A stretch of 64,000 nt of DNA. It comes from Rhizophagus irregularis. Taxonomy: Eukaryota > Glomeromycota > Glomeromycetes > Glomerales > Glomeraceae. Under the pieces are notes generated by a model. The model was not told the origin of the DNA and searched no databases. It saw nothing but the letters and a program-made list of their open reading frames with translations. Positions 1-10,451 of the stretch are shown piece by piece. The translations under genes and the position numbers were made by a program. Location of the stretch: NCBI RefSeq assembly GCF_026210795.1, contig NC_089448.1, forward strand, positions 1,302,001 through 1,366,000, written 5' to 3'. Every line of letters begins with the position of its first letter. Within the stretch, counting starts at the first letter, position 1.

Positions 1-231
1 TATTAAATATTCTGGTCGAAATTATAGTCTATTCAGAGCTGAGATTTAAAATCTTTTTTCGGCAATAATCTCATTTAAAATATTTAAGATTTTATCTGGA
101 TCAAAACACTAACTACATCCTCGTGGGATCCTGCATAAATTAAAAAGTATAAGGGTTCGTAACGTTAGTATCACTTCAGCATTACATGGGTACGAAACGC
201 CTTCTTTAATTCGAAGGATTTTGCTCAAAAT

Positions 232-1379
232 CTAGGAGAGGAGATTCAGGATTGATTTCAACAAAGACCGCGTGTCGTCGTTCACTTTGGTGTGTTTTTT
301 GGATTTATTGCGGGAATTTTTTGAAGAGGTAGAGTACCGCCTGCTTCCCTTTGAGGGATTTTGAGTTTTTCATTTTGTCTTTATTAGACTTGGGTTTTTG
401 TTTAACATAGGGAAAACAGGGCGGACATGCATTATATCACAATGTCGATCACTTGCCGATCATGATATAAGTGATATCACGTTAAATTTGAAGCTTTATT
501 CCAAGCAATAAATGTTCTGACAATTTATGTTAAATTATTTTATTTAATAGTTTCATTTATCAATAAATTAATATAAAAGTATTGTGGCAAAATAAGGTGT
601 GTTTCCAAAGTTAGATTTTACGTCAAATTTTCAATAATTAATATATATGCTATATATATGCCGATCATCTGCTAACGTGACTTTGAAGCTTCGGGCGAAG
701 CCACAGATCTTCGGGCAAAACTTGAAACTTTTACAGTATATTATTTAGGTATTCAAGAATCAATGGCTATAATAAACCTGGATAATTTTTGATAACCCAA
801 AAGTTATCATTAAATAAATGTTTACAATTATTGTAAAATTAATATATGTCTGATATTTGACAAAATCTTTATGAATTATTTTAAGAACTAATTTATTAAC
901 AATAAATAAAATAAAGTAAATAAAATCGAAATTTTATACATTATTATGTAGAATTTGTGAAAAAACTAATTCAACGGTATTTTTTAATGTGATAATATTG
1001 GACAAGTGATCGGCAAAATGATCGGCAATATTGTGATAATATGGGGATGTCCGCCCTGTTAACATAGGGGGAGTTTGATATGGTCATCTTCCAAGCCTGT
1101 GGCACCTCTATAGCAGAATGTAGTTGTTTTTGGGACTCGAAATCAAATATTTATTCCCTTTGTCCAGTATAGAAGAACCAGACCTAGCCTTAAGAGTCTT
1201 GTACACAAAGTCTCCAAAGGATTGCCCTTTATAATAATTTTTAAAATCTTTTTCGGGGCGTCTGATGGGATTAGTACTTTATCCTGGAAACGTTCACGTT
1301 CCTTGCGGTCCTTGAGTTTCCAGAATCCTGGGTACCAACGCATGGTCACGTCATCCAATAATTGGCACCAGGTTCTCAT
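232..1379 (-). pseudogene. Decayed coding region of unknown family, split by an inserted element
   Basis: The product is not recognised. Reading the minus strand from 1379, a stretch with ordinary amino-acid content begins with Met-Arg-Thr-Trp-Cys-Gln-Leu-Leu and stays open for 78 codons to 1143. After apparent frame changes, coding-like sequence rich in Lys, Ser and Asn continues through about 1070. The same type of sequence resumes on the far side of the 642-bp element (417-1058) and runs to a TAG near 232. The residue mix (Trp, charged runs, 'FWKLKDRKERER') looks like the C-terminal part of a former protein, perhaps transposon-derived, but no motif proves this. Frame shifts and in-frame stops make it a relic. 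Confidence is limited because I see no family signature. Confidence 0.35.
417..1058. mobile_element. 642-bp inverted-repeat DNA element with 11-bp target duplication
   Basis: The ends are inverted copies: CAGGGCGGACAT at 417 and its complement ending at 1058. Both are followed inward by similar blocks containing ATATCACAAT / ATTATCACAAT and repeated GCCGATCA motifs. TTAACATAGGG lies at 402-412 on the left (with four extra A before the element) and again directly after it at 1059-1069. That is a plausible 11-bp target-site duplication, a length seen in Mutator-like elements. No transposase ORF is present, so it is non-autonomous. It interrupts the decayed coding region on the minus strand. Confidence 0.7.
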
Positions 1380-2331
1380 AACAAAATCGGTGTCTTAAAT
1401 CCGTCCATAAACTTATAATTATAAGATAGTTATATAGATCATGTGATCATTAACCAATGACATTATGATTATATAATTATGACCAATAGGCATTTGACCA
1501 CTGGTCATAAGTACATATGAATGATATGATCATGGTCATTGTCCATCACTGCCCTCTAGTGGGGTTGAGCGATTCGTTTGGTTTGGGATTTTTTTCGGTT
1601 TTGTAAATCGTTTAAAATAAAATAAAAATAAAATAAAATAAATCAAATCAAATTTTCTAAGATTTTTTTAAAAAAATAAATTTTTCTACCCGCACATGCC
1701 CTAAAAGTACTCGTCACCGCCGGCACCGCGTTTTCACTGTTTATATTTATCTGAGGGACTTAGTCACAGTTTCTTTTTTCGCCTCCCAAAATTATTTTTT
1801 TCACATCCTATAAATTACAAAATTCTAGTGCATTTTGGGATAGCTTCGGCATCACCTGACTCAAAGGTTGCTCACGCGAACTTGATACCATTTTTTTCTA
1901 GGCGCAGCTAAATGTTTTTTCTTATTTGAACGCTCACAAGAGTCCTGGAAAAAAGATAAAAAAGATAGAATCCATTCATTCGTTAAAAAGAATCATATCT
2001 TTAAATTTGAGACGTTACATTTGAAAGAGTTCGATCTACTAAACACCAATTATCAATTCATATATCAAGAACGAATTTATGATTATCTCGTCAAAAATTT
2101 AAAACTTCATTTCTTAATAAATATAATATAAAAAGTATTTAACTTTTCCTACGATTAATAACAATTGATTTATTCTTGAAAAGTAGAATTTTATTAAACA
2201 AAAGAAGCCTGGAAAAAAATCTTTTTTTTATTTGATCTAAATAATTTACCTAGTTCGTAATAACTAATAATTATATATATATGTCATGAGGAATACACTA
2301 GGATCCTTAATTATTAAAATACTAGTAGTAA
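1380..2331. other. Gene-free stretch with AAAAT-type simple repeat and shared BTB 3' flank
   Basis: No gene is seen. About 1611-1652 is an A-rich (AAAAT/AAAT) simple repeat. From about 1861 to 2331 the sequence resembles 5935-6387, the region downstream of the next BTB-TLDc gene; both contain the same lead-in to the gene end, with TAACAATTGATTTATTCTTG near 2158 and 6229. A degenerate copy of the BTB upstream motif, TCACGCGA, sits at 1872-1879. This suggests that another family member once lay to the left in the array. Confidence 0.6.
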
Positions 2332-4275
2332 TTATTCCTTCAAAATTTCAAAAATTTCATATTCTTCTACTGAAAAATTATCTTTAGTTTCTCTAATTGA
2401 TTTGTCATAATCAAAAGAAGAACAACTACTCCGATCGTAGCAATGTTTTCCCAACACAAAAAAGTCACCACGACCAAATGACGGACCGAATTTAGTGTGA
2501 TTATATATAGCATGAGAACTTCCACACTTTACGCGGCTTAAAACATAATTTTCAATATTTTCTTTATTCTTAAAAGAAAATATAAAACTATTTGTAGTAA
2601 AGCCATAGGTGTAGTCGTCTTCATAAGAATCCCATGTGAGCGGATTATATCCTCCAAGAATTTCATTACTATCTTTCACTTTAATAATTGATATAGTATG
2701 AGATTGACCATCACAGATCTCATGAAATTTACTAGATGAAAATCCATCACGAGATCCACGAAGAATTAATTTGAATTCGTACAAATTTTTTACTTTGTCG
2801 GTAATTTCTAATTTATCAATCCACTTCGAGATTAACTCAATATGATGGAATGTAATAATTCTTGAATCAATAATTTTTGAATTAATTTCTTTTGTTATCG
2901 TCTTTGATTCCTGTTTGTTATTTGGTTGAATTATAAAATCTTTAATTAATTTATCAAGTAATTCTTTGGGTATGATCTTTTTATATGGAAATACTTTATC
3001 TGCAAATTCATTTGGAGCCAAATTGTAGAATTTAATTAAAGGGATAATTTGTTGTAAAGTATTCTTTAAAGTATCAAAATCATCTATTGAATAACTTGAG
3101 AGATCTGAAGAAAGTTCAGAATTTTGAGCAATACCCCATTTAAGTACATGTTCCCAAACTTGAATATCACTCATTTGAAAATTATCATGTTGAATAAGAG
3201 AAATCAAACAATTTTCTGAAAGAGAAATAAATTCGATTGAATTAAAAATTTTTTCTGGTTCTTTAGACATCAATTCAGTACAAAAATTTCGTAATTCCAT
3301 AAAAGAATTATTTTCAAAACTTGTTTTATATAACAAGTTAAAATTTTGTTCCATCCAATCCTTTTTGTTTTCAATTAAAAATAATTGTAGATGAGTAATC
3401 AATTCTTGAAGATTAAGTTCATTAGAAGCAATCAAAATTTTAATAATATCCGAAGTATCATATTCTTCCAAAGAAAGCCTTCCTCCATAGATGTATCTAA
3501 AATAAAAAAATTTGAATTTTTCCGTAAGCATGTAATGATGTAAATATATATATACAGTCGGACCTCTATATACCGATACTGTTGTTTTGGCGAAAATATA
3601 TCGGTATATCAAATTATTTTACGTTACCGTTATCAGTGAATCATAATGCGGTCCAAAATCAAATTCTTGCCAGCATTATAGCATTATGCAAACTACGATA
3701 ATATATTAAAATTTCATGTGATTTGGATGGAACAAATTTATAGTGTTGGCCCGAATTAATACCAGTGTAACCCATACCTAAAGTAACATCTTATTATGTA
3801 TAAAGAGGCAAAGAAAGGTATCGGTACATGTTACATCGTGAAACTATATATAATATCGGACAATGAGGTATTTTTATTAATTGTGAAACGGGACATAGAA
3901 AATTTATCGGTACAGGCAATTATCGGTATATAGGATATCGGTACATAAAGGTCTGACTGTATATATTTTTTTGAAAGAAAAAGTCGTCATAATTTATTTT
4001 TCCAACTCTCACCTTAATATCATTTGAAAAATTTCAGGCAAAATATTTGGTAATTTAATATGTGTCAAGGTTTTATCATCCCCCTTTTCATTAACGCTGG
4101 TTGATAAAATTCTTCGCAAATAAGAAGAACGATAATTTAAAATAACCATGTGAGCATGGAAAATTTTCACGTAAGGGTCATTACCAACTTCAATGGTAAT
4201 ATCATAAAATTCATTATCTTCTAAAATTTCAAGTAAATTTTGAGATAATGTTGGTAAAAATTTATTATCATACAT
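2332..4275 (-). CDS. BTB-BACK-TLDc domain protein (copy 1), two exons
   Basis: Exon 1 is 4275-4013 and exon 2 is 3496-2332, with one intron at 3497-4012 (GTGAGA...TTTTAG). Together they encode 475 residues. ATG at 4275 is chosen because all three copies start with MYDNKFLP. The BTB fold covers about residues 15-115 ('FYDITIEVG', 'FHAHMVILNYRS', 'YIYGG'), a BACK-like helical region follows to about 220, and a TLDc domain occupies about 300-473 ('LILRGSRDGF', 'ILGGYNP', 'GPSFG'). BTB proteins usually act as homodimeric adaptors, often for CUL3 ubiquitin ligases; TLDc is linked to oxidative-stress responses and V-ATPase binding. The actual substrate is unknown. The splice joins codon Arg88 in phase 2, as in the other copies. 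The intron is five times longer than in the paralogues because a MITE sits in it (3555-3959). Confidence 0.88.
3555..3959. mobile_element. 405-bp MITE inside the BTB gene intron, TA target duplication
   Basis: The left end reads CAGTCGGACCTCTATATACC, and the right end is its near-perfect inverted copy, ending at GGTCTGACTG (3959). TA flanks both sides (3553-3554, 3960-3961). About 25 bp of terminal inverted repeat begins CAGT. A TA duplication with CAGT ends fits the Tc1/mariner-pogo group. There is no coding capacity. Paralogous introns at 7535-7641 and 18221-18319 lack it. Confidence 0.8.
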
Positions 4276-4376
4276 TATTTTCGAATTTCGTATTTTTCAG
4301 AGAAACGAAGAATAAAAAAAAAATACAGAATATTTGAACTAAATAAATATTTGGTCATTGATTTATTTGGCAATTT

Positions 4377-4420
4377 CGGACCGAAAAAAACACCGAAAGG
4401 CATAATCACGCGATTTATTT
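4377..4420 (-). promoter_or_regulatory. BTB-family upstream module, E-box mutated to CACGCG
   Basis: The block contains CGGACCGAAAAA, an ACCGAAAGG element and TCACGCGA (4406-4413), about 130 bp upstream of the copy 1 ATG. The same order of elements lies upstream of the other BTB copies, where the core is palindromic TCACGTGA. Here one base of the palindrome has changed. A regulatory role is inferred from conservation and position. Confidence 0.5.
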
Positions 4421-4980
4421 ACGAATAATTACTCTAACTCTCAGTTGGAGATCGGTCGATCCTTTGACCAAAAATTTCGCTAAAGAACTTTATTAAAAAA
4501 ACTTTTTTTCGGACTAGTTAACATTACTAAATAATTAAAATTTTTGGATTCTCCGACGTGAGTTACATATAGAAAATGAGTCACAATACTCGTTCCAATA
4601 CTAAAATTGCAAAAAATATAGACAATATCCTAGTAAAATTAGAGCTGTTCATATAGAAGATGACATGGAAAAAATAGATAATATTTTTCCCCTCAGATAA
4701 TATGGATACTGACGAAAATCCTCTTCCTCAATCTTCCGGATTTGACATCACGTGATACTAATAATCAACACCAATTATCAATGAACACGGACAGATGAAC
4801 ATTGATCATCCACCTACCATTATTAATCCCCATCATCACACAATGATATCATTACTTTAAATATACACTTTTGATGGTTCATCAGTACAGCAAATTAACC
4901 TCTTTTTCGTTGGAAATAGGGTTTTACCGAAATCCCAACGATCAGAATCCTGTTACAACACAATCCCGAGCTCACAATCC
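4421..4980. other. Gene-free stretch between BTB copy 1 and an element cluster
   Basis: No gene is supported. A TCACGTGA palindrome occurs near 4751. The open frame beginning at 4871 runs into the inverted-repeat element at 4981 and shows no family similarity, so it is not called. Confidence 0.5.
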
Positions 4981-5165
4981 CCCTGTAAAAAAAGACGATC
5001 CATTTTTTATATTTCATCTTTATTCCATAAAAGGCTCATATTTCCGGAATTAATAACCTTATATCATAGAACTTATCGAATTATTTACATTTCCGTGAAT
5101 AGATCCGTGAAAGGCGCATTTTTACGGAGTTTTTACAGAGATAACGGATAAAATTTTTTATAGGG
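4981..5165. mobile_element. Short element with CCCTRTAAAAA ends, TCC duplication
   Basis: It starts CCCTGTAAAAAAAG and ends TTTTTTATAGGG, which are inverted copies over about 12 bp. TCC is present just before (4978-4980) and just after (5166-5168). Two other elements in this window (15057-15230 and 43069-43363) have the same termini and a 3-bp duplication. It is non-coding, and its interior differs from the other two. The family assignment is by termini only. Confidence 0.55.
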
Positions 5166-5336
5166 TCCTGACAAATCATAATCCAAAAAATTAAACCACA
5201 TTGTTCCTGACATTCATTATCACGAAACTTATTATCCTCCTGACAATTATATTATAATGACGTAATAATATTTAGTATTTAAAAGCGGATTTACGTAGTT
5301 TTGGGATTTAATTTTCGGGATTATGATTTGTCAGGA
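5166..5336. mobile_element. 171-bp MITE, TCCTGACAAATCATAATCC ends
   Basis: TCCTGACAAATCATAATCC at 5166-5184 is mirrored by its exact complement at 5318-5336, with a partly matching A/T-rich extension inside each arm. The element lies directly against the end of the 4981-5165 element, so either the two inserted side by side or the first insertion created the target. No target duplication is obvious and there is no coding capacity. Confidence 0.6.
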
Positions 5337-5723
5337 ATTGTGAGCGTCAGGTTTGTAAATCTTTAATTTCAAGGAAGTGTATAAAGCTTATTTAAAGATT
5401 TATTCTTGGCGACTAATTTCAAAAGCAAAGATTTTCGAAGTATCCTATTAGGGCCATGACATATATTAGCTAATATTTTAGAGGGTAAGCAAAATCTTAC
5501 GTGACACAAAATTAAACATTTTTATTGGTTAAAACTAGTATTATATTTATAATTAAATATTATTGGCTAAAAGAAATCTTACCTGGGGGTGGAGGGGTAA
5601 GGCTCCTTCATAGTTATGAAACTAATATTAGCTATATCACTGCCCCTTATAATTATTATTATTATTTTTTTTTTAAAAAAAAAATAATTATTTATTTCAA
5701 TTTTCTTATCTCAATATCATTCA

Positions 5724-5876
5724 GTTAGGTATAATATTTGGTATTAAAACTGATAAGAAAGTTTTCGCAAATAAGTAGAATGATAAATTAAAATAGCCAC
5801 ACGAACACGAAATATTTTTACGTAAGGAGCATTACTATTACAATGGTTATACTATAAATTTACTATCATCTAACAT
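5724..5876 (-). pseudogene. BTB exon-1 fragment
   Basis: The minus strand matches exon 1 of the BTB-TLDc genes. The complement of TTACGTAAGGAGCATTAC corresponds to the conserved 'GNDPYVKIF' coding segment, and GATAAGAAAGTTTTCGCAAAT corresponds to 'LRRIL'. Frame disruptions and loss of exon 2 make it a relic. Its upstream module with TCACGTGA (5949-5956) survives. It lies between copies 1 and 2 in the same orientation and is therefore a dead array member. Confidence 0.65.
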
Positions 5877-5933
5877 TTTCGATAGTTTTGCCTGTGGTAC
5901 CTTGCTTCAGTAAGTGTAGAATTGAGAAATCTT

Positions 5934-5965
5934 TCGACCGAAGGTTGGTCACGTGATTTATCTAA
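5934..5965 (-). promoter_or_regulatory. BTB-family upstream module of the dead copy
   Basis: It contains CGACCGAAGG followed by TCACGTGA (5949-5956) and an ATTTATC segment, in the same order as upstream of the intact BTB genes. It stands about 70-90 bp before the exon-1 relic. Confidence 0.45.
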
Positions 5966-6387
5966 CTCGACACATTTCTAGACACAGCAAAATGTTCTTA
6001 CTTAAACACTCACAAAAGTTCTGGAAAAAAGATAAAAAGGTACATCCATTTATTTGTTAAAGAGAACCAGAAAATTATCATCATTTATGAAATAATTTTT
6101 CACAACAAGGAATAACTTTAGACATTACATTTTGGAATACTAAATCAGTTAAACCAATTATCAATTCATACATTAACAATATTATAAGAAAAAATTTATT
6201 CAACTTTTCCTACGATTAATAACAATTGATTTATTCTTGAAAAGTAGAATTTTATTAAACAAAAGAAGCCTGGAAAAAAATCTTTTTTTTTATTTGATCT
6301 AAATAATTTACTTAATCCGTAATAACTAATAATTATACATATATATCATGAGGAATACACTAGGATCCTTAATTATTAAAATATTAA

Positions 6388-7904
6388 TCATTCTTTCAAA
6401 ATTTGAAATATTTCATATTCTTCTACGGAAAAATAGTCTTTAGTTTCTCTAATTGATTTGTAAAAAGCACCAGAATTACAACTCCAATCATAGCCATTTT
6501 CTCCACACAAAACGAGGTCAGAACCAAATGATGGGCCACAATTAATGTGATTAAATGTAGCATAACTTACAACCATTACGCGACTTAAAACATAATTTTC
6601 AATATTTTCCTTATTCATAAAAGAGAATATAAAACTGTCTCTAGTAATGCCATAGCCACCTCTAGAATTCCATGGGAGTGGATTATATCCTCCAAGAATT
6701 TCATTACTATCTTTCACTTTAATAATTGATATAGTATGAGATTGATCATCACAGATCTCATGAAATTTACTAGATGAAAATCCATCACGAGATCCACGAA
6801 GAATTAATTTGAATTCATACAAATTTTTTACTTTGTCGGTAATTTCTAATTTATCAATCCATTTCGAGACTAATTCAACATGTTGTAATGTAATAATTTT
6901 TGAATCAATACTTTTTTGGCTAATTACTTTTGTTATCGTCTTTGGTTCCGGTTTGTTTTTTGGTTGAATTATAAAATCTTTAATTAATTTATCTCGTAAT
7001 TCTTTGGGTAAGATTTTTTTATATGGATATACTTTATCTACAAATTCACTTGGAGTCAAATCATAGAATTTAATTAAAGGAATAAATTGTTGTAAAGTAT
7101 TATTTAAAGTATTAAAATCATCTTTTGAGCAATTTGAAGGATCTGAGGAAATTTGAGGATTTTGAGCAATACCCCATTTAAGCATATATTCCCAAACTTG
7201 AATATCACTCATTTGAAAATTATCATGTTGAATAAGAGAAATCAAACAATTTTCTGAAAGAGAAATAAAATCGATTGAATTAAAAATTTTTTCTGGTTCT
7301 TTAGACATCAATTCAGTACAAAAATTTCGTAATTCCATGAAAGAATTATTTTCAAAACTTGTTTTATATAACAAGTTAAAATTTTGTTCCATCCAATCCT
7401 TTTTGTTTTCAATCAAAAATAATTGTAGATGAGTAATTAATTCTTGAAGATTAAGTTCACTGGAAGCAATCAAAATTTTAATAATATCCGAGGTATCATA
7501 TTCCTCTAAAGAAAGTCTTCCTCCATAGATGTATCTAAAATAAAAATATTTGAATTTTTCCGTAAGCATGTAAATATATATACAGTATATATATATATAT
7601 TGAAAGAAAAAGTCGTCATAATTTATTATTCCAAGTCTCACCTTAATATCATTTGAAAAATTTCAGGTAAGATATTTGGTAATTTAATATGTGTCAAAGG
7701 TCCATCATTCCTCTTTTCATTAACGCTGGTTGATAAAATTCTTCGCAAATAAGAAGAACGATAATTTAAAATGGCCATGTGAGCACGGAAAATTTTCACG
7801 TAAGGGTCATTACCAACTTCAATGGTAATATCATAAAATTCATTATCTTCTAAAATTTCAAGTAAATTTTGAGATAATTTTGGTAAAAATTTATTATCAT
7901 ACAT
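6388..7904 (-). CDS. BTB-BACK-TLDc domain protein (copy 2), two exons
   Basis: Exon 1 is 7904-7642 and exon 2 is 7534-6388; the intron at 7535-7641 is 107 bp. The product is 469 residues. The domain order is as in copy 1: BTB at about residues 15-115 ('FRAHMAILNYRS', 'YIYGG'), a BACK-like region, and a C-terminal TLDc from about 300 ('LILRGSRDGF', 'ILGGYNPLPW', 'GPSFGSDL'). It probably acts as a dimeric adaptor; the target is unknown. It differs from copy 1 mainly in the linker and the last 90 residues, where tracts rich in Tyr, Ser and Cys vary between copies. The 3' flank is nearly identical to that of copy 1, showing a head-to-tail duplication. Exon 2 is open upstream into the intron, but the codons before 'YIYGG' are intronic. 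Confidence 0.88.
7581..7587. other. Possible transposon excision footprint in the copy 2 intron
   Basis: TACAGTA stands in an AT-only (TA)n tract at about the place where copy 1 carries its CAGT-ended MITE. Tc1/mariner-type excision leaves TA, a few terminal bases, then TA, so TA-CAG-TA could be a footprint. Chance within a short AT tract is the alternative. Confidence 0.35.
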
Positions 7905-8024
7905 TATCTTCGAATTTCGTATTTCCAGAGAAACGAAAAATAAAAAATAAAAAAAAATACAGAATATTCGTTGTACTAAATAAATATTCTATCATTGATT
8001 TATTGATTTATTTGGTTATCATTT

Positions 8025-8070
8025 AGGACCGAAAAACATCCGAGCGAAGGTCTTATCACGTGATTAATTT
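8025..8070 (-). promoter_or_regulatory. BTB-family upstream module of copy 2
   Basis: It contains AGGACCGAAAAACATCC, an AAGGTCT element and TCACGTGA (8056-8063), about 150 bp upstream of the ATG at 7904. The order matches copies 1 and 3. The CACGTG core is a typical bHLH binding site; which factor binds is unknown. Confidence 0.55.
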
Positions 8071-8708
8071 ACGAGTTTAGAAGCAATAGTCTCTCTTGTC
8101 TTTACTGTATTAGTGACGATCAAAAAGAAGCCAATGCGAGTTGCTATACTTACAAAAGTCGACGGAAAGTACATACACAGGACTAGGAATAATCAGACAA
8201 GATCTAGTACTTTTCGATAGTGGAGATCTTTTTTCTGCGCTTTTGATATTTTGGTTTCTTGGGAATTTTTTGTTGCTGTCGTTTTCCGGCCGGCGCAGCA
8301 AAAATTTCAACACGCGATTGGAATCCAAAAATGGCAAAAATGGCAACGGAAGATTTTTGAGGAACAAACTAGATCTCCGGAAAATGACGTGATTTGAGGT
8401 GATTAAAATATATAAATGCCACTTTTTTTTCTATTTCCAATAATAGATTTGATTTTATTAGTACGACCACTAATTAATAATGTAAAGGGCCATTAAGGAG
8501 TTTAGTTACTAAATTTCGACGAAGTTTAGCCGATCGTCAAGTTGCGGTCGCACGTGAGATCACGTTTACGTCATACCAACTACATTGAAGATATCCTTCA
8601 ATAAAATCACCGTAATCTAAAAAATTTTTCTATAAATAACACCGACATATCCCATTCTTAAATTTATCTTCTTCTTGCGTCAGATATATCAACCCCATCT
8701 TTGAACTG

Positions 8709-9440
8709 TTTTTTGATTGAGAATTATGATTTCAGTTATGGAAACGTGTGCTCGAGAAAGATTCGACACTTTTTGTCACAATATTCAGATCGGAAGAGAA
8801 TTTAAGGGTAGTTTGGAAAAAAAGTGTGACTGAAAAAGGTGTAGGAGGAGTAAACCAATTCACACGTTTACTTCGCAAAAGATTCAATCGTCAAGAAAGG
8901 AACAGACGATACATCCGGCGGTTCCTAAACAAAACATTACGAAGGAGGTTACAAAGGAGGCTAGTGCGAAAGAGATTAAAGATGCGTTAAAGAATTAGAT
9001 GAATCCTTTTTTCAAGAAGAGTAGCCAGAATGAAGCGATAGCCATCGATGAGAACGAGAGCGCCACAATTGGGAAATGGATTACCGAAGGGAATAACATG
9101 AATCAAGGGGAGATCAGAAGACTATCGTGAATTTATCTGCAAAAAGTGATTCCTCTTCGATAAATTTAGACAAAGAAATCGCGCATGCTTTAAATGAAGA
9201 GGAAGTGTTTAATACGGTTGAAAGGTATGGAAAAGATGTGTAGATAAACGGAAGAGTTTTAAATCGGTGACTGTGGAGGAAGATCCTGCTCGGACGAAGA
9301 GTTGTTCTCATGCGTATTTTCCAAACAAAGTTGTAAAAATAGTGGAGGAATATCGTGAAAATGTCGTAACTAAGAAAAAGGCCCAAATTACTCCTTCGTG
9401 AGAGCGAATTCATGAGTTTAATAGAATCAAGTGCGCCTGA
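8709..9440 (+). pseudogene. Decayed coding region of unknown family
   Basis: Sequence from about 8709 to 9440 is richer in G, C and purines than its surroundings and reads as broken coding sequence. ATG at 8738 begins a frame with 'ARERFDTFCHNIQIG' that stops after about 30 codons. Adjacent frames continue with 'RVNQFTRLLRKRFNRQER', then acidic/Ser segments ('IDENESATIGKW', 'DKEIAHALNEEEVF'). The successive frame changes point to a dead gene. No domain is recognised. It is followed at once by a BTB relic in the opposite orientation. The minus-strand open frame across 9114-9461 is judged a shadow. Confidence 0.35.
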
Positions 9441-9444
9441 AAAG

Positions 9445-9816
9445 GTAATTTTTGATACCAACTCAGTACAAAAAATTTTGTAATTTCAAAAAAAAATTAT
9501 TCTCAAAACTTGTTTTATATATCAAGTTAAAATTTATTCCATCCAATCTTTTTTGTTTTCAATTAAAAATGATTATAATGAGTAATTAATTCTTGAAGAT
9601 TAAGTTCACTGGAAGCAATCTTCTTCTGAAGAAAGCCTTCCTCAATAGATGTATCTAGAATGAAAATATTTTATACATAAATATATATATATATATATTT
9701 GAAAGAAAAAATCGCCATAATTTATTACTTCAATTTTCTCCTCATCTTGAAGATAAAATAAAATTCCATCATCTTTCTTTTTATTAACGTTAGTTGATAA
9801 AATTCTTCGCAAACTA
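9445..9816 (-). pseudogene. BTB-TLDc relic with remnants of both exons and the intron
   Basis: The minus strand shows an exon-1 piece (about 9816-9735, matching the 'SYLRRILSTNVN' region), a TA-rich intron and an exon-2 start (ATAGATGTATCTAGAATG on the plus strand). It continues through segments matching 'SELNLQELI', 'DWMEQNFNL' and 'TELMSK'. Single-base losses and a missing block destroy the frame. It matches the N-terminal third of the intact copies. Confidence 0.7.
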
Positions 9817-10187
9817 TGCATGGGCCATATAACGTCACATATTATGACACTAAATTTGTCGCTATTAATTAATGACCACAAAAAAAAAAAATGATTAAAC
9901 TAGGATTAAATTGGATTAAATTGTTTTTTGTTATAGGACATGGGAATTAAAGTGTTACACATATATGATGGAATCAGATGATTAATCATATTATATATCT
10001 GTGTAACAAGTAAAAAAAATAAATAGTTTCATCAACTGGTCGTATTAGAAGGATGTTACGATAACATATTAGAATTATTGATAATATTTTTCTTTATTTA
10101 ATATTTCAATAAAAACTAATTTTTAAAAATATTCCAATTGTATCATTTGTCTTGAACCATTTTCGTTTATTATCTTTTTTTTTGAAT

Positions 10188-10447
10188 ATGCCCAAACTCA
10201 ATAAAGATATTCTTTTATTAATATTTGAAGAATTACAGGATAGTTCAAAATCCCTCTTTTCATGCCTTATGGTTAATAGAATTTGGTGCTTTAGTGCTAC
10301 AACAATACTATTTATAGTAATGAAAAATTTTTATTCGTCATTATTGCTTACTATTTACTTGATGATACTAAGAACTTATAACAAATCAAGGAATTTAATT
10401 GCCTTTAAGTTCAAACCAACCACTTTTATTCGATTATTATACTACAC
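10188..10447 (+). pseudogene. F-box gene 5' fragment
   Basis: ATG at 10188 opens with 'LNKDILLLIFEEL' and 'SLFSCLMVNRIWC', clearly the F-box of the 24035/39100/51549 genes. After this, a deletion and frame changes scramble the 'LWRNPWSY...' segment, although nucleotide similarity persists to about 10440. About 85 codons remain open. No downstream LRR-like part exists. It is a dead 5' copy. Confidence 0.75.
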
Positions 10448-10451
10448 TTAA

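Noticed and set aside
3497-3612. N-terminal extension of BTB exon 2 into the intron (also in copies 2 and 3)
   Set aside because: Similarity between copies starts at Tyr of 'YIYGG' exactly after an AG acceptor; the preceding codons include MITE sequence in copy 1.
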